This document shows, one piece after another, positions 17,695 through 26,731 of a DNA stretch of 45,108 nucleotides. The stretch's first letter is position 1. Each line of letters starts with the position of its first letter. Below the pieces are notes generated by a model. It saw only the letters and a list, made by a program, of their open reading frames with translations, had not been told where the DNA came from and did not search any database. This DNA comes from Bryobacter sp. (GTDB taxonomy: Bacteria > Acidobacteriota > Terriglobia > Bryobacterales > Bryobacteraceae). A program made the translations under genes and the position numbers. Location of the stretch: contig JALHNH010000052.1 of NCBI GenBank assembly GCA_022843625.1, positions 1-45,108 on the forward strand, written 5' to 3'.

Positions 17695-19145
17695 TTGAGC
17701 TTCCCGTAGCTGCCTCTAATCGCCTGTCCCGGAAACACATTCTCAACTGTCTTTCCATCAGCGACAACCGCCACTCCATTCACGATCACCTGAGCGATTC
17801 CCCTTGAATATTGCGGGCCCGTCTCATAGGTGCCTGTATCCTTCACAGTTTCGGGATCAAACACGGTGATATCGGCATCGGCCCCCACTCGAATCCGCCC
17901 CTTGTTCTTCATCTGCGGTGCCATCGCTTCCAGCCTCTGTGCCGGAAGCAATGTCATGCGCCGCAACGCCTCCATCAGCGTTGTTGCCTTCATCTCTCGC
18001 ACATACTCCCCCAACACCTTGCTGAACGTGCCGCCTCCACGAGGATGCGCTCCTTTCGCGTAAGGCATCCCGTCTGAGGCGACAATCACAAACGGTGAAG
18101 CCATCGCCATCCGGATCCACTCGGGCCTCATGCTGTGTTGAATCACGATGCCGCCCTCTTTGCGGTACTTCTCAAAAGTCTCCTTGGTCAGTCTCTCCCC
18201 CGTAGCTTGCCATTGCAGGTCACTGTAAGTACTGTTCTGCGCCTCCATCCAGCCATCGTCAAAAATAGCGGACTCAATAAACGTCGATCCAGCTGTATAA
18301 GGATAGGCTTCCGTCGTGATATCGATCCCGCGCTTGCGTGCTCCCGCTATCATCTCGAGCGCAACAGGAAGCGCTCCTCGTGAGGAGCTGTTCAGATGAA
18401 CGATGTGCACACTCGCCCCACTGCCCGCCGCATTGGCAATCGCTTCCTGAATTCCTTCCTCACCCCGTCCCCGTACGTGGGTATAGACCGGAACCTTCCA
18501 TCTTCCTGCCATTTGGTAAACGCGAAAGATTTCTGCCCTCGTCGCCCCTGGCAAGTAAGCCGGAATCACACCCAGTCCCAGCCCGCCTTCCTTCAGCCCC
18601 TGCTCCATCAGGAAGGCCATTCTGCTGTATTCCTCTTCGTCCCTGATCTTGGCGTTGCGCCCCGCCAGCGGGATCCCGCTCATCGGCGCATTCGTATCCG
18701 GCGCAAGATTCGAAGCAAACTCCTTCATCGCCTTCACCCGGGCCGAGGCATGCGCGACGGTTGTCCCATAATGGATGAGCGCCTTGCCTTCGCGAGCTTT
18801 CAGGTACCCGGCCACCGAGGGCAACCCTGCCTCCAGTTCGAGCGCAGTGGTTACGCCGTCATGCATCTGGTATTCATTCGAAGCGTTGTTGATCCCGTGT
18901 GAATGCAGATCGATAAACCCGGGTGCAACCACCATCTTCTGCGCATCAATCATGCGCGCCCCGCGCAGAGGCCGCGCGCTGATAACGGCAATCTTCCCGT
19001 TCCTGATCCCGACATTCCGGACTGCATCCAGACCGCTCTCCGGGTCCATCACCCTCCCACCGGAAATCACAATGTCGTAAAGGGGCGTCTGCGCCTGGAT
19101 CAAATAAGCAAAACTGCAAAGGAGGAGAGCAAGAGAACGTAGCAT
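17691..19145 (-). CDS. D-aminoacylase/N-acyl-D-amino-acid deacylase-like amidohydrolase
   Basis: This 484-residue secreted enzyme has a signal peptide ending IQAQ, then the metal motif DLHSHG. The pattern AYPYTAGST, the catalytic SDGMP and HPRGGGTFSKVLG follow, all typical of D-aminoacylases and dihydroorotase-like deacylases. The family hydrolyses N-acyl-D-amino acids or related amides. The frame agrees with the family in length (about 480-500). It is downstream of the sulfatase gene by 18 bases on the same strand and presumably cotranscribed. Together they may remove sulfate and acyl groups from an organic compound. The specific substrate is not readable. Confidence 0.88.
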   Translation of the reverse strand: MLRSLALLLCSFAYLIQAQTPLYDIVISGGRVMDPESGLDAVRNVGIRNGKIAVISARPLRGARMIDAQKMVVAPGFIDLHSHGINNASNEYQMHDGVTTALELEAGLPSVAGYLKAREGKALIHYGTTVAHASARVKAMKEFASNLAPDTNAPMSGIPLAGRNAKIRDEEEYSRMAFLMEQGLKEGGLGLGVIPAYLPGATRAEIFRVYQMAGRWKVPVYTHVRGRGEEGIQEAIANAAGSGASVHIVHLNSSSRGALPVALEMIAGARKRGIDITTEAYPYTAGSTFIESAIFDDGWMEAQNSTYSDLQWQATGERLTKETFEKYRKEGGIVIQHSMRPEWIRMAMASPFVIVASDGMPYAKGAHPRGGGTFSKVLGEYVREMKATTLMEALRRMTLLPAQRLEAMAPQMKNKGRIRVGADADITVFDPETVKDTGTYETGPQYSRGIAQVIVNGVAVVADGKTVENVFPGQAIRGSYGKLN

Positions 19146-19163
19146 TACCTAAAGCATATAAAA

Positions 19164-20597
19164 CTAGAGCTTTTGCTTCGCCCCCTGCCAACCGGCTTTC
19201 CATTGCAGCATCAGTGCGTCCACCAGCTTTGCGTTTTCTGGGGCCTTCGCAACATTACGATTTTCTTGAGGATCTTTCTGGTGATCGTACAACTCGATTG
19301 CCTCTACCTTCGAGTGGTCCTTACGTCCAACCCATACAGTGAAGCGATACCGATCCGTCCGCATCGAGTAGCCCATCACCTTCTGCCCGCGAGGATACTG
19401 GCTGAATGCCGCCTGCTTCCAGGGCCGGTTCGGATTCTCAAGCAACGGCTTGAAGCTAGTACCTTCGAGATGCGCAGGTAAAGGAAGCCCAGCCAATTCT
19501 GCAAGCGTCGGGTAGATGTCAACAAACTCGACTAGTGCACGGCTGTGCTTGCCCGCTGTTTTCATCCCTGGCGCTGAAAGCAGTAGCGGTGCGTTCGTGT
19601 CGTTCTCGACATTGCTGTGCTTGCACCACTCGCCGTGTTCGCCCAGCTTCCATCCGTGATCACCCCAAAGCACAATCACTGTGTTTTGGCGCAGTCCCTG
19701 ACGATCCAGCTCGTCCAGCACTTTGCCAATCTGAGCATCCGTATAACTGAGGGAAGCATAGTAGCCGTGCTTTAGCGTGCGAGCCAGATCATCTGGAATC
19801 GCACCCTTGGCCGGCATTCCCTGGTAGTTGCGCAGTTCGCCGCTGCTAGTCAATGCGTACTCGGGCGAATCTTCGGGATGATACGGATTGGGCGCGAGCT
19901 TGATGGTTGATGGATCATACAGATCCCAATACTTCTTCGGGGCAACGAAGGGAAGGTGGGGCTTGGAAAATCCGACAGCCAAAAAGAACGGTTCTTTCTT
20001 TGATTTCAGCCCCTGCAGAGTCTTGACGGCAAGATCGGCAGTCATGCCATCTTTGTAGAAATTGTCGGCCACATCGGCCGATTCAAATGCAGGGCCATCC
20101 TTTGGATTCGGTTTGTCATCGTCTTTGATGGCAGCCGTCTGCACCTTGGAATAGTTCGGTGCCTTTGGCGTCTGCCACGGTACAGTCCAGGACCCCTCGT
20201 CGTCATAACCGCCGTGGAAAATCTTGCCCATCCCTTGAACAAAATACCCGTTCTGTTTGAAGTGCTGTGGCAGAGTCACGACATTTGGCATCGCCTTGCG
20301 AAAGTGCGTTACCAGATCCCAAACCTGCGTGGAATCGGGTCTCGCGCCAGTCAGCAAGCTGGTCCGCGAAGGCGAGCATACGGCCTGCTGGCAATAAGCC
20401 CGGTCAAAGACCATGCCCTGTTTGGCGAGCCGGTCTAGATTTGGGCTCTTGATGTAGTCAAATCCGTAGCAGCCAAACTCAGGACGCAAATCGTCCACTG
20501 CAAAGAACAGGATGTTTGGTTTCTTTGTCTGTGCCGCTGAAGCAAGGGCAAGGCCGCTGCCCATAAAGAACTGCCGACGTGTAAGTTTTGAGTTCAT
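19164..20597 (-). CDS. Secreted sulfatase, iduronate-2-sulfatase-like
   Basis: This 477-residue sulfatase has the formylglycine signature CSPSRTSLLTG and the metal site NILFFAVDDLRPEFGCYG. SKPHLPFVAPKKYWDLY and LWGDHGWKLGEH are characteristic of the iduronate-2-sulfatase-like group. The N-terminus LTRRQFFMGSGLALASA is a Tat-type leader, so folding and formylglycine formation would occur before export. Its ATG at 20597 overlaps the TGA of the small upstream ORF (ATGA), which implies coupled translation. It is followed by the deacylase gene. A relic of another sulfatase lies about 250 bases upstream. Confidence 0.93.
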   Translation of the reverse strand: MNSKLTRRQFFMGSGLALASAAQTKKPNILFFAVDDLRPEFGCYGFDYIKSPNLDRLAKQGMVFDRAYCQQAVCSPSRTSLLTGARPDSTQVWDLVTHFRKAMPNVVTLPQHFKQNGYFVQGMGKIFHGGYDDEGSWTVPWQTPKAPNYSKVQTAAIKDDDKPNPKDGPAFESADVADNFYKDGMTADLAVKTLQGLKSKKEPFFLAVGFSKPHLPFVAPKKYWDLYDPSTIKLAPNPYHPEDSPEYALTSSGELRNYQGMPAKGAIPDDLARTLKHGYYASLSYTDAQIGKVLDELDRQGLRQNTVIVLWGDHGWKLGEHGEWCKHSNVENDTNAPLLLSAPGMKTAGKHSRALVEFVDIYPTLAELAGLPLPAHLEGTSFKPLLENPNRPWKQAAFSQYPRGQKVMGYSMRTDRYRFTVWVGRKDHSKVEAIELYDHQKDPQENRNVAKAPENAKLVDALMLQWKAGWQGAKQKL

Positions 20598-20794
20598 GGT
20601 CTTAAGTCCACAGGAGATGTTGGCGAATAATGAAATTCCTCAATGGCAGGTTTGAGTAAAAGATACTTCCCCGCATCGGCAAGCACCTTCACTTTTTCAA
20701 TGGATGAAACATCGAGTGAACTCGGTGCAGCCGGGGACGCGGCCGGAACCAATCCCAGTGCCGCCGCCTTGAGTATGCATTCACGCCTTACCAT
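20594..20794 (-). CDS. Small exported protein coupled to the sulfatase
   Basis: This 66-residue ORF begins MVRRECILKAAALGLVPAA, which looks like a short Tat-like or Sec leader. Then comes a coherent stretch with VKVLADAGKYLLLKPAIEEF. Its stop TGA overlaps the ATG of the sulfatase (ATGA). This argues for a real, translated cistron, though it may be the remaining N-terminus of a larger gene that was cut down. I do not recognise the domain. No strong ribosome site is seen; an alternative GTG start lies at 20800. Confidence 0.45.
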   Translation of the reverse strand: MVRRECILKAAALGLVPAASPAAPSSLDVSSIEKVKVLADAGKYLLLKPAIEEFHYSPTSPVDLRP

Positions 20795-20844
20795 GCCCAC
20801 CAGCTTTAAACTTTCTTCTCAGCATATGTCGATTTGCGCGCACC

Positions 20845-21000
20845 TTAGCGATCGCCACCCGGAAGAGCCAGGACAGAGATGCCATCAATTCCAGACGGCG
20901 CCTTGCCCCCAGTCATCGCGACAAGCGTTATGTAGATATCCAGCAGTTGCACTGGCTGGATCGATCTCACGCCTTTGGTCATTTTCCCGAATGGTAGCTC
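20845..21000 (-). pseudogene. Relic of a sulfatase gene (C-terminal part)
   Basis: Within a 117-codon frame on the minus strand, the last 45 residues read like the part of a sulfatase after the second metal site. MTKGVRSIQPVQLLDIYITL and GGKAPSGIDGISVLAL match the common pattern 'V-LLDIYPTL---G---P-GIDG-S-LPLL'. No catalytic region is present upstream; the preceding codons (to 21198) do not resemble a sulfatase. It is therefore best read as a decayed fragment. The rest of the gap 20795-21215 shows nothing else that I can identify. Confidence 0.5.
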
Positions 21001-21215
21001 AAGCAGGATGACGAATTCTTTGATAGAAGCGGTGCTCCCTTCGCAGAACCTATAGTGGCAGAAGATACCAAGGAAGCAACCGCCGTAGCCGCACGTATCC
21101 TCGACCACGTTGACAGTACCGGTCGTCACGGCAATCGGTAAGAGAATCGCAAAAAAAGAAGCAACCCCCTTGATCGATCTATGAATTTGTTCTCGCATTG
21201 CTTGATGACAAAGCC

Positions 21216-22553
21216 ATGCAAGACATCATTGACCGCCTCGACAAGATCACCCAGGCCACACCCGAAGCCGAGCTTCTGGACCTGCTGAACAAAATAGCAG
21301 CCAATTCGAGCGACACTGGCCTCCGCAGCCATCTCAGACAAATGCTAAGGAACGAGCGCGAATCCCATCAGTGCTCCATCAACGTCCTCGCAGCAGGGAT
21401 TTTTGGCATCTGCCTCGGCGGCAAATACATGCTGGCAGACCACGAAGGCGGCTACCGCGTAAATCCTTTCCTCCATAATTTAAGAAAGGCCATGCTCGCA
21501 TGCGCCCCCTTACGCACAAAACTTCAAGAAAACGCAAAAACCTACATTTTCTACACTGAGTTTTATGAATCACTCTGGAATACCAGAAAGCGGATCGCCG
21601 CTATTGCCAAAGCTCATGCCGGTGCCGACTTGGGCAACGACCTCCTGACGGTACTCTATTCCCTCGGCGGCTACTTCAGCAGTTCCGAGACAAATACCGG
21701 GCTGGCTGATGCAAAAAGGTCAGGCGGCACCACCTGCATCATGACTGCCCGTGCTACCTATCACGCATCGGGGCTCAAAATGATTGGAGACCGGCCCCCT
21801 TCGGTTGGCACACCTGGCGGTCCTCAGGTGGAACTCGGAATTCCTGTCCAGAAGATCTCCAATAGCGGAAGAAAATATACCGAAGCCAGCATGATGCGTG
21901 ACGACCAATACCTCTTTGGAGCCCGCGGCTTTGATGACAACAATGCCAATGAAGCCAACCGCCCGCAACTCGAAGTGGGAGACATTTATTACATTGATGG
22001 CGAGGGCGATTTCAAATTCTTATTGCGAGCCGGCGGAGCCGTTGCAGCCCACGTCGGCATCGTCGTCGATTCCTTCGGTGGCAAGTCGGTAAGCACGGTG
22101 GATGGCGGATCCGGATCCGGGGCCAAAATCGATCTTCGCCCCAACCGCAGTGTGAAATTCGCCAGGAATCTGGGGTGGACTCTGGATTCTCCGGAAAAGT
22201 CATTCTCAACGGAGAACATCGCCGGCGTTGATGCATACATGGAAAAGTTCAAGACTGAAGCTTCCGTCTTGCAGTGGTTGATGGAGCATCCACGTGAAGG
22301 CGGCGCCTTCACGTTATCGATCGAAAAGTTCGACCGGGACATCCTCAAGGCTCCAAACGCAAATCTTGCGGAGCAATTAAAGAAGGGCAGGGCATTGGTA
22401 GTGGACACCGCGCGCCGCCGAATCCGGCAAATGAAAAAAGATGAAAAGACCCTCGGTCAGGACCGTGTTCTCAAGGGCTGGTGGAAGCCGGAACGCTACC
22501 CCGATCTAACCTATTGTGGCCGCGAAACTATCCAATCCTGGCTCGCCGCGTAG
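21216..22553 (+). CDS. Unrecognised protein with NlpC/P60- or CHAP-like C-H-D pattern
   Basis: This protein of 445 residues (counted from the ATG at 21216; a TTG start at 21198 would add six) has no signal peptide. The N-terminal third is helical with many charged residues. Numbering from the TTG, the middle contains GGTTCIMTARATYH (Cys 180), followed by QLEVGDIYYIDG, AAHVGIVVDSF (His 285) and STVDGG (Asp 302). A cysteine, then a 'GD-Y' strand, then 'HVGIV', then an acidic residue is the arrangement of papain-like NlpC/P60 and CHAP amidases. This suggests a cysteine peptidase or amidase core with a long C-terminal helix-rich tail. No operon partner is evident. It ends 15 bases before the stop of the convergent sortase. 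Confidence 0.6.
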   Translation: MQDIIDRLDKITQATPEAELLDLLNKIAANSSDTGLRSHLRQMLRNERESHQCSINVLAAGIFGICLGGKYMLADHEGGYRVNPFLHNLRKAMLACAPLRTKLQENAKTYIFYTEFYESLWNTRKRIAAIAKAHAGADLGNDLLTVLYSLGGYFSSSETNTGLADAKRSGGTTCIMTARATYHASGLKMIGDRPPSVGTPGGPQVELGIPVQKISNSGRKYTEASMMRDDQYLFGARGFDDNNANEANRPQLEVGDIYYIDGEGDFKFLLRAGGAVAAHVGIVVDSFGGKSVSTVDGGSGSGAKIDLRPNRSVKFARNLGWTLDSPEKSFSTENIAGVDAYMEKFKTEASVLQWLMEHPREGGAFTLSIEKFDRDILKAPNANLAEQLKKGRALVVDTARRRIRQMKKDEKTLGQDRVLKGWWKPERYPDLTYCGRETIQSWLAA

Positions 22554-22568
22554 ATCCCTCTACGTCTC

Positions 22569-23252
22569 CTATCGGCCGGGTTTCGATTCGGCGCGAATGA
22601 CTCTCATTTCCGCCGAGTCTTGGATTGCATCTTTAAAGCACGATAAACATTCCGACGGTTTTAGCTTGCGCTCGTCCACCCGTTCCGCTCGCACAATAAA
22701 TCGGCTTGGTGCCGGGCCAATAAAGTAGAACGGATAGCAAGTAACAAGCGTGAGAATCTCGCGCCCGTCAGGCTCAAGTACAGCAACATCGGTTGGCCTT
22801 ACAATTTTCGTCGACACCACACGATATCGAAATTGTTTTGCAGCTTGCGTCAAGCTGATTTCATCGCCCTTCCGAACATTGCGCAACGGACGGAAGAGCG
22901 TATCACGGTGAGCGGACAGCCCTATGTTTCCAGGTACCCCCGTCCAACTTGTCCCTTCAATATGCCCTACACCGCGATTCAGTGCCGTATAGCTTGTTCC
23001 CTCTACGATCAGTGCTGATATGCCCAAACGCGGAATTTCGATCCGTCCCAGACTGCCATCCGACAGTACCGGGTTGGCGGCCAGATTTGTTCTTTGCCTT
23101 CGCAACTCCGGGTGTTCCGATTGTTGAAAGAGCTTTTCATCAATTTTCACAATGCAGAAATACCCAAGGAGAGCTGTGCCAATGGTCAAAAGGATGGCCT
23201 GAGTGAAGACCAGGCCTTTGCGTAACAAACCCATTTGAATTCGCAGCTTCAT
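22569..23252 (-). CDS. Sortase (transpeptidase), class D-like
   Basis: This 227-residue protein has one N-terminal membrane helix (about residues 14-36) and the sortase catalytic set. The histidine is at 115 in GLSAHRDTLFRPL, the cysteine at 172 in TLVTCYPF and the arginine at about 184 in APSRFIVRAERV. IPRLGISALIVEGT and GHIEGTSWTGVPGNIGLSAH are the usual preceding strands. Sortases cleave an LPxT-type motif and transfer the protein to an amino group. In Gram-negatives the acceptor is usually unknown. Its ATG overlaps the stop of the VWFA gene (ATGA). A candidate substrate with LPATA at its C-terminus is encoded at the start of the same operon (25922-26686). Confidence 0.92.
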   Translation of the reverse strand: MKLRIQMGLLRKGLVFTQAILLTIGTALLGYFCIVKIDEKLFQQSEHPELRRQRTNLAANPVLSDGSLGRIEIPRLGISALIVEGTSYTALNRGVGHIEGTSWTGVPGNIGLSAHRDTLFRPLRNVRKGDEISLTQAAKQFRYRVVSTKIVRPTDVAVLEPDGREILTLVTCYPFYFIGPAPSRFIVRAERVDERKLKPSECLSCFKDAIQDSAEMRVIRAESKPGR

Positions 23253-24157
23253 TTCTTCTCCTCTTTTGAATAGCCCGCACGCGTACGCACGGAGAGTTTT
23301 TCGTAAGCCTCAGACTTCGCCGCAACACGGATACGCCGGTAGTGCCCGGCCCGCTCGGGATTGTTGGGGATGTATCCGAGAATGTACTGACTTCGAATTT
23401 CGCGAGCGATCCGTTCACAAATTGCCGCCAAATCTTCCAGCTTCTTTGGGAAGAAGGCCTCCCCGCCGGTTGCCTGCGCCAGTTTTCGCAACACTTCCGG
23501 GTTGCGGTCGGGGTCCTCAGGAGCAAAGATGCCGATTGCATAAATCATCGCGCTCGATTGGCCGGCGATTTTTAGCAGCTCGTCCAGGCTCATCCGGCTT
23601 GCGTTATCGGCTCCATCACTCACCACCAACAAAACGTTGCGATCTCTCTTGCCGTAGTCCAGGCGCTTTAAAGCTAGAGTAATTGCATCGTACAAAGCTG
23701 TCTTGCCTGTTGTGGGGGCTCCCAGGATTGCCGCTTTGAGCTGAGACGGTGAACTTGTAAACTCCATCGCAAGAGGTAACCCAAAGCTCACACCTTCGTT
23801 AAAATTCACAACAAAAAGCTGATCGTCCGGGTTGCTGAATTCAAGAAACTGCAGTGCGGCGGCTATCACGTTCTCCAGCTTGCTCTTCATGCTGCCGCTG
23901 TGATCGATCACCATCCCTACGGTTACAGGAAGGTCCTCACGGCGAAATACCTTCAGTGTTTGCGCCTTTCCGTCTTCCATGACAGAGAAATCCTGCTCCG
24001 CCAGATTTCCTACCAGCCGTCCATTGCGGTCACGTACCGTAGCGTTCAAAACGACAAGGTCGACATTTACGGATATTTGAAATTCATCCTGAATCGCAAA
24101 AGCCCATGAATCTCTGCCTATCAGGGAGAGTAATAGCAGCAGCCCCACGCTTTTCAT
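23249..24157 (-). CDS. Secreted VWFA-domain protein (acidobacterial type)
   Basis: This 302-residue protein has a signal peptide (residues 1-20) and a short beta-rich segment resembling the start of acidobacterial VWFA-related proteins (VDLVVLNATVRDRNGRLV, then LAEQDFSVMEDGKAQ). A von Willebrand A domain follows, with MIDAS motif DHSGS at 85-89, a threonine in PTTGKTALYDAI and aspartate in VSDGADN. The C-terminus RSQYILGYIPNN also fits that group. Such domains bind proteins through a metal ion. The frame extends to 24235 inside the malic enzyme gene; the ATG at 24157 overlaps that gene's stop. Being coupled to the sortase, it may be a partner or cargo, though it lacks a clear sorting signal itself. 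Confidence 0.88.
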   Translation of the reverse strand: MKSVGLLLLLSLIGRDSWAFAIQDEFQISVNVDLVVLNATVRDRNGRLVGNLAEQDFSVMEDGKAQTLKVFRREDLPVTVGMVIDHSGSMKSKLENVIAAALQFLEFSNPDDQLFVVNFNEGVSFGLPLAMEFTSSPSQLKAAILGAPTTGKTALYDAITLALKRLDYGKRDRNVLLVVSDGADNASRMSLDELLKIAGQSSAMIYAIGIFAPEDPDRNPEVLRKLAQATGGEAFFPKKLEDLAAICERIAREIRSQYILGYIPNNPERAGHYRRIRVAAKSEAYEKLSVRTRAGYSKEEKK

Positions 24158-25938
24158 ATCGCCTCTATCGGCCGGTACTCCGGCTGCCACATCGCATCCT
24201 GCACCATTTCCACAATGTCTCCCATGGGCGTGCATGAGATCGCTTCGTTCTCAGCCGCCTCGGCTACTCCAACGGCTACCGTCAACGATACCGTCCGCAG
24301 GTCATCCATCTGTGGGAGTAAAGACGCCCCCGGCTGCCGAACTGACACCAGGCTCGATACAGCATTCGCCGCCGCCGCAATCATGCCGTCGCTAATCCGG
24401 CTTGCTTTGGAAACAATCGTTCCCAGCGCCAGCCCTGGATAAAGCAGGGTATTCGTGATGTGCGCAATCACGTGTGTCAACCCTTTGTAGGTCACCGGTG
24501 GTGAGAAGGCCCGGGTGGCGATGAGCCCTCGCCCCTCAGTCCAGGCAATCAGATCTGTCGCATTAGCCTCACAACGCGAAGCAGGAGTGGACAGAATAAA
24601 CACGATCGGCCGTTCAGCATATTGCGCCATTTCCCGGATGATCTCTTCCCCAAACGCATCCACTTCGCTCGACGCGCCAATCAACATTGTGGGTCTGACT
24701 CGATGCACAACCTCTGCAAGCCCGACGCCAACCGGGTTTCCCTCAGCGTCCAGACTCCGGCGCCAGCCTTTGGATTCTGCGCTAGGGCGAAAGAAAGAGG
24801 AGGGAAGCTCCGATGTGGCATCCGGTCTTTCGCCGGTAATCAAACCTTTTTGATCGAGACACCAGAATCTGTCCAGCGCATCTCCACTGGTGCTACCCTC
24901 CCGCATCATTGCTACGTAAAGCTGGCGGGCTACACCAATTGCCCCATCGCCTGCGCCACAGATCACGATCCTCTGTTTTCCAAGCGGCACCCCAGCCACC
25001 CGCACTGCCGATATCGCCGCTGCCAGGGTGATCGCCCCGGTCCCTTGTATATCGTCGTTAAACATTCGGATCTTCTCGCGATACTGATCGAGAATGCGCT
25101 TACCGTTCAGAGTCGTGAAATCTTCCCACAGCAGAACGGCATTCGGAAACTTTCTGGTTGCCGTTTCCACATACTCCTTTATAAAAGCGTCATAGCGTTC
25201 CCCGCGAACCCGCGGATGACGGTTTCCGACATACATTGGGTCCTCAAGCAGGCCCTGTTTGTTGGTTCCGGTGTCGAGCATCACCGGAATGACTCGGGCT
25301 GGGTCAATCCCGGCGGCCGCTGTGTAGATCGCCAGCTTTCCAATGGCAACCTCAATGCCCCCTACCCCTGCATCACCGATTCCCAGAATGCCCTCGGCGT
25401 CCGTCGCAAGAATCAGATCGATCTCGTCGCTGGCGGCACCGATGTTGTCAAACGCAGCCTGGATGCTCTCCATATGTTGAATGGATAGGTAAAGTCCACG
25501 CGGCCGGCGGAACTCGTGCGGATATTGCACGATTGCCTGCCCGACTGTAAGATCGTTCACCACTGGAATCATCTCCCGTAAATGCTCCGAAAAAAGTTTG
25601 TAAAACAAGACCTCATTCCGGTCATGCAAAGCGGACAGATACACATTCTTGCTCAAGACGTCAGCAAGCCGGTCGTACTGGATATAAGCGCGTTTCACCT
25701 GAATATCAAGTGAGCTGGTTTGTGGAGGAAGCAGCCCCGTTAGACCAAGCGTGCTTCTCTCTCTCTCGGTAAACGCAGTACCTTTGTTTAACCAGGGCGA
25801 GTTCAAAATGGCAGAGCCCCGGGCTATGGTTCGCCAGGGACCCTGCTGCTTTCGCCTTTGCTTTAAGCTTGGCGCCAGAAACGGAATTGGTTTCAGTCGC
25901 ATAGGAGTCAACCGCTTTCTGCTAGAAGGTCTTTGCAA
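24154..25938 (-). CDS. NAD(P)-dependent malic enzyme
   Basis: This protein of up to 594 residues is a large-type malic enzyme that decarboxylates malate to pyruvate in the cytoplasm. Landmarks are LGLTGLLPP, NDLTVGQAI, DAEGILGIGDAGVGGIEV, LLWEDF, the metal-binding FNDDIQGTG and the Rossmann motif ICGAGDGAIG. The first ATG (25938) overlaps the preceding gene by 17 bases; the ATG at 25902 (MRLKPIPF) is a possible alternative. Its position between a sortase substrate gene and the VWFA/sortase pair is unusual. The link may be regulatory rather than functional, but overlapping cistrons argue that it belongs to the same mRNA. Confidence 0.92.
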   Translation of the reverse strand: MQRPSSRKRLTPMRLKPIPFLAPSLKQRRKQQGPWRTIARGSAILNSPWLNKGTAFTERERSTLGLTGLLPPQTSSLDIQVKRAYIQYDRLADVLSKNVYLSALHDRNEVLFYKLFSEHLREMIPVVNDLTVGQAIVQYPHEFRRPRGLYLSIQHMESIQAAFDNIGAASDEIDLILATDAEGILGIGDAGVGGIEVAIGKLAIYTAAAGIDPARVIPVMLDTGTNKQGLLEDPMYVGNRHPRVRGERYDAFIKEYVETATRKFPNAVLLWEDFTTLNGKRILDQYREKIRMFNDDIQGTGAITLAAAISAVRVAGVPLGKQRIVICGAGDGAIGVARQLYVAMMREGSTSGDALDRFWCLDQKGLITGERPDATSELPSSFFRPSAESKGWRRSLDAEGNPVGVGLAEVVHRVRPTMLIGASSEVDAFGEEIIREMAQYAERPIVFILSTPASRCEANATDLIAWTEGRGLIATRAFSPPVTYKGLTHVIAHITNTLLYPGLALGTIVSKASRISDGMIAAAANAVSSLVSVRQPGASLLPQMDDLRTVSLTVAVGVAEAAENEAISCTPMGDIVEMVQDAMWQPEYRPIEAI

Positions 25939-26686
25939 TGCTGCGGATCGTCAGCCCGCTTACCAATGCCATGATTCCAAGCAGCGCGATCAAAGGCAGA
26001 TCGCTGGCTGTTGCAGGCAGAGTTTCGGCAACCTGTCGTGCCGCAGGTTCGGGAGTTGATACTTGTGAGTCGGCAACCAGTTCTGCTGCTGGCGGTGTCG
26101 TTACCACTTGGGCAATCACCACATCCTGGCCTGAAGGCTCGATGGCCATGATCGGTGCGCGCTTCAGTTCGACTACTACTACCTCATAGGCTTTTGGCGA
26201 TGGAGTGGAGACCTCGATCGGTAGCTCTACGGGTGTGTAAAGCACAGGTGTGTTTGTGGCCTTAGCCAGGGCTATCGCCCGAGACTTCGGGTACACAAAC
26301 TCTTCACCCCAATTGCGACCTGGATAAAACCACGCCCTCAATGCTTCTGGTTCTCCTGCCGCACGTTCGGCAAAAGTCATCACTGTCTTGTCGGTGGCCT
26401 TCAGCCGGTAATTGGGAATCGCAAGAATCGTTGCGTATATTTGCGTCTCTTCTTTGTTGAAAATCTGCACAATATGACGATCCGAGAGCGAATCCAGTAT
26501 TTTGAATACGTAGGTTCCCGCTGGAAGTATGCCCCAGCCTGCGGCATGTACTCCTGGAATTTCCACCGGGCCGCTAAAGGTCACCACGGTTTTCCGATTC
26601 CAGGCATCCGCCTGCGCGGCGGAGGGTACAAACGCGCACATCAACGCCAAACATAAGATTGGCTTTACTGCTGTAGATAGTTTCAT
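25922..26686 (-). CDS. Secreted protein with C-terminal LPATA sorting signal
   Basis: This 254-residue protein has a signal peptide (residues 1-27) and a beta-rich domain of unknown fold (TVVTFSGPVEIPGV, LPAGTYVFKI). A proline/threonine-rich stretch follows (about 150-220). The C-terminus is a textbook sortase signal: LPATA at 223-227, then a hydrophobic helix and a basic tail (RSIAKTF). The start was chosen at ATG 26686, with an AAAGGA ribosome site 9 bases upstream; ATG 26695 is too close to it. It is the first gene of the sortase operon, so the sortase at 22569-23252 is its probable processing enzyme. A palindrome at 26822-26841 and a weak sigma-54 element at 26732-26747 lie upstream. Confidence 0.88.
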   Translation of the reverse strand: MKLSTAVKPILCLALMCAFVPSAAQADAWNRKTVVTFSGPVEIPGVHAAGWGILPAGTYVFKILDSLSDRHIVQIFNKEETQIYATILAIPNYRLKATDKTVMTFAERAAGEPEALRAWFYPGRNWGEEFVYPKSRAIALAKATNTPVLYTPVELPIEVSTPSPKAYEVVVVELKRAPIMAIEPSGQDVVIAQVVTTPPAAELVADSQVSTPEPAARQVAETLPATASDLPLIALLGIMALVSGLTIRSIAKTF

Positions 26687-26731
26687 ATCAATCATTTCCT
26701 TTCACGAGGTTTTGTCCCGCACTTGGAATGA

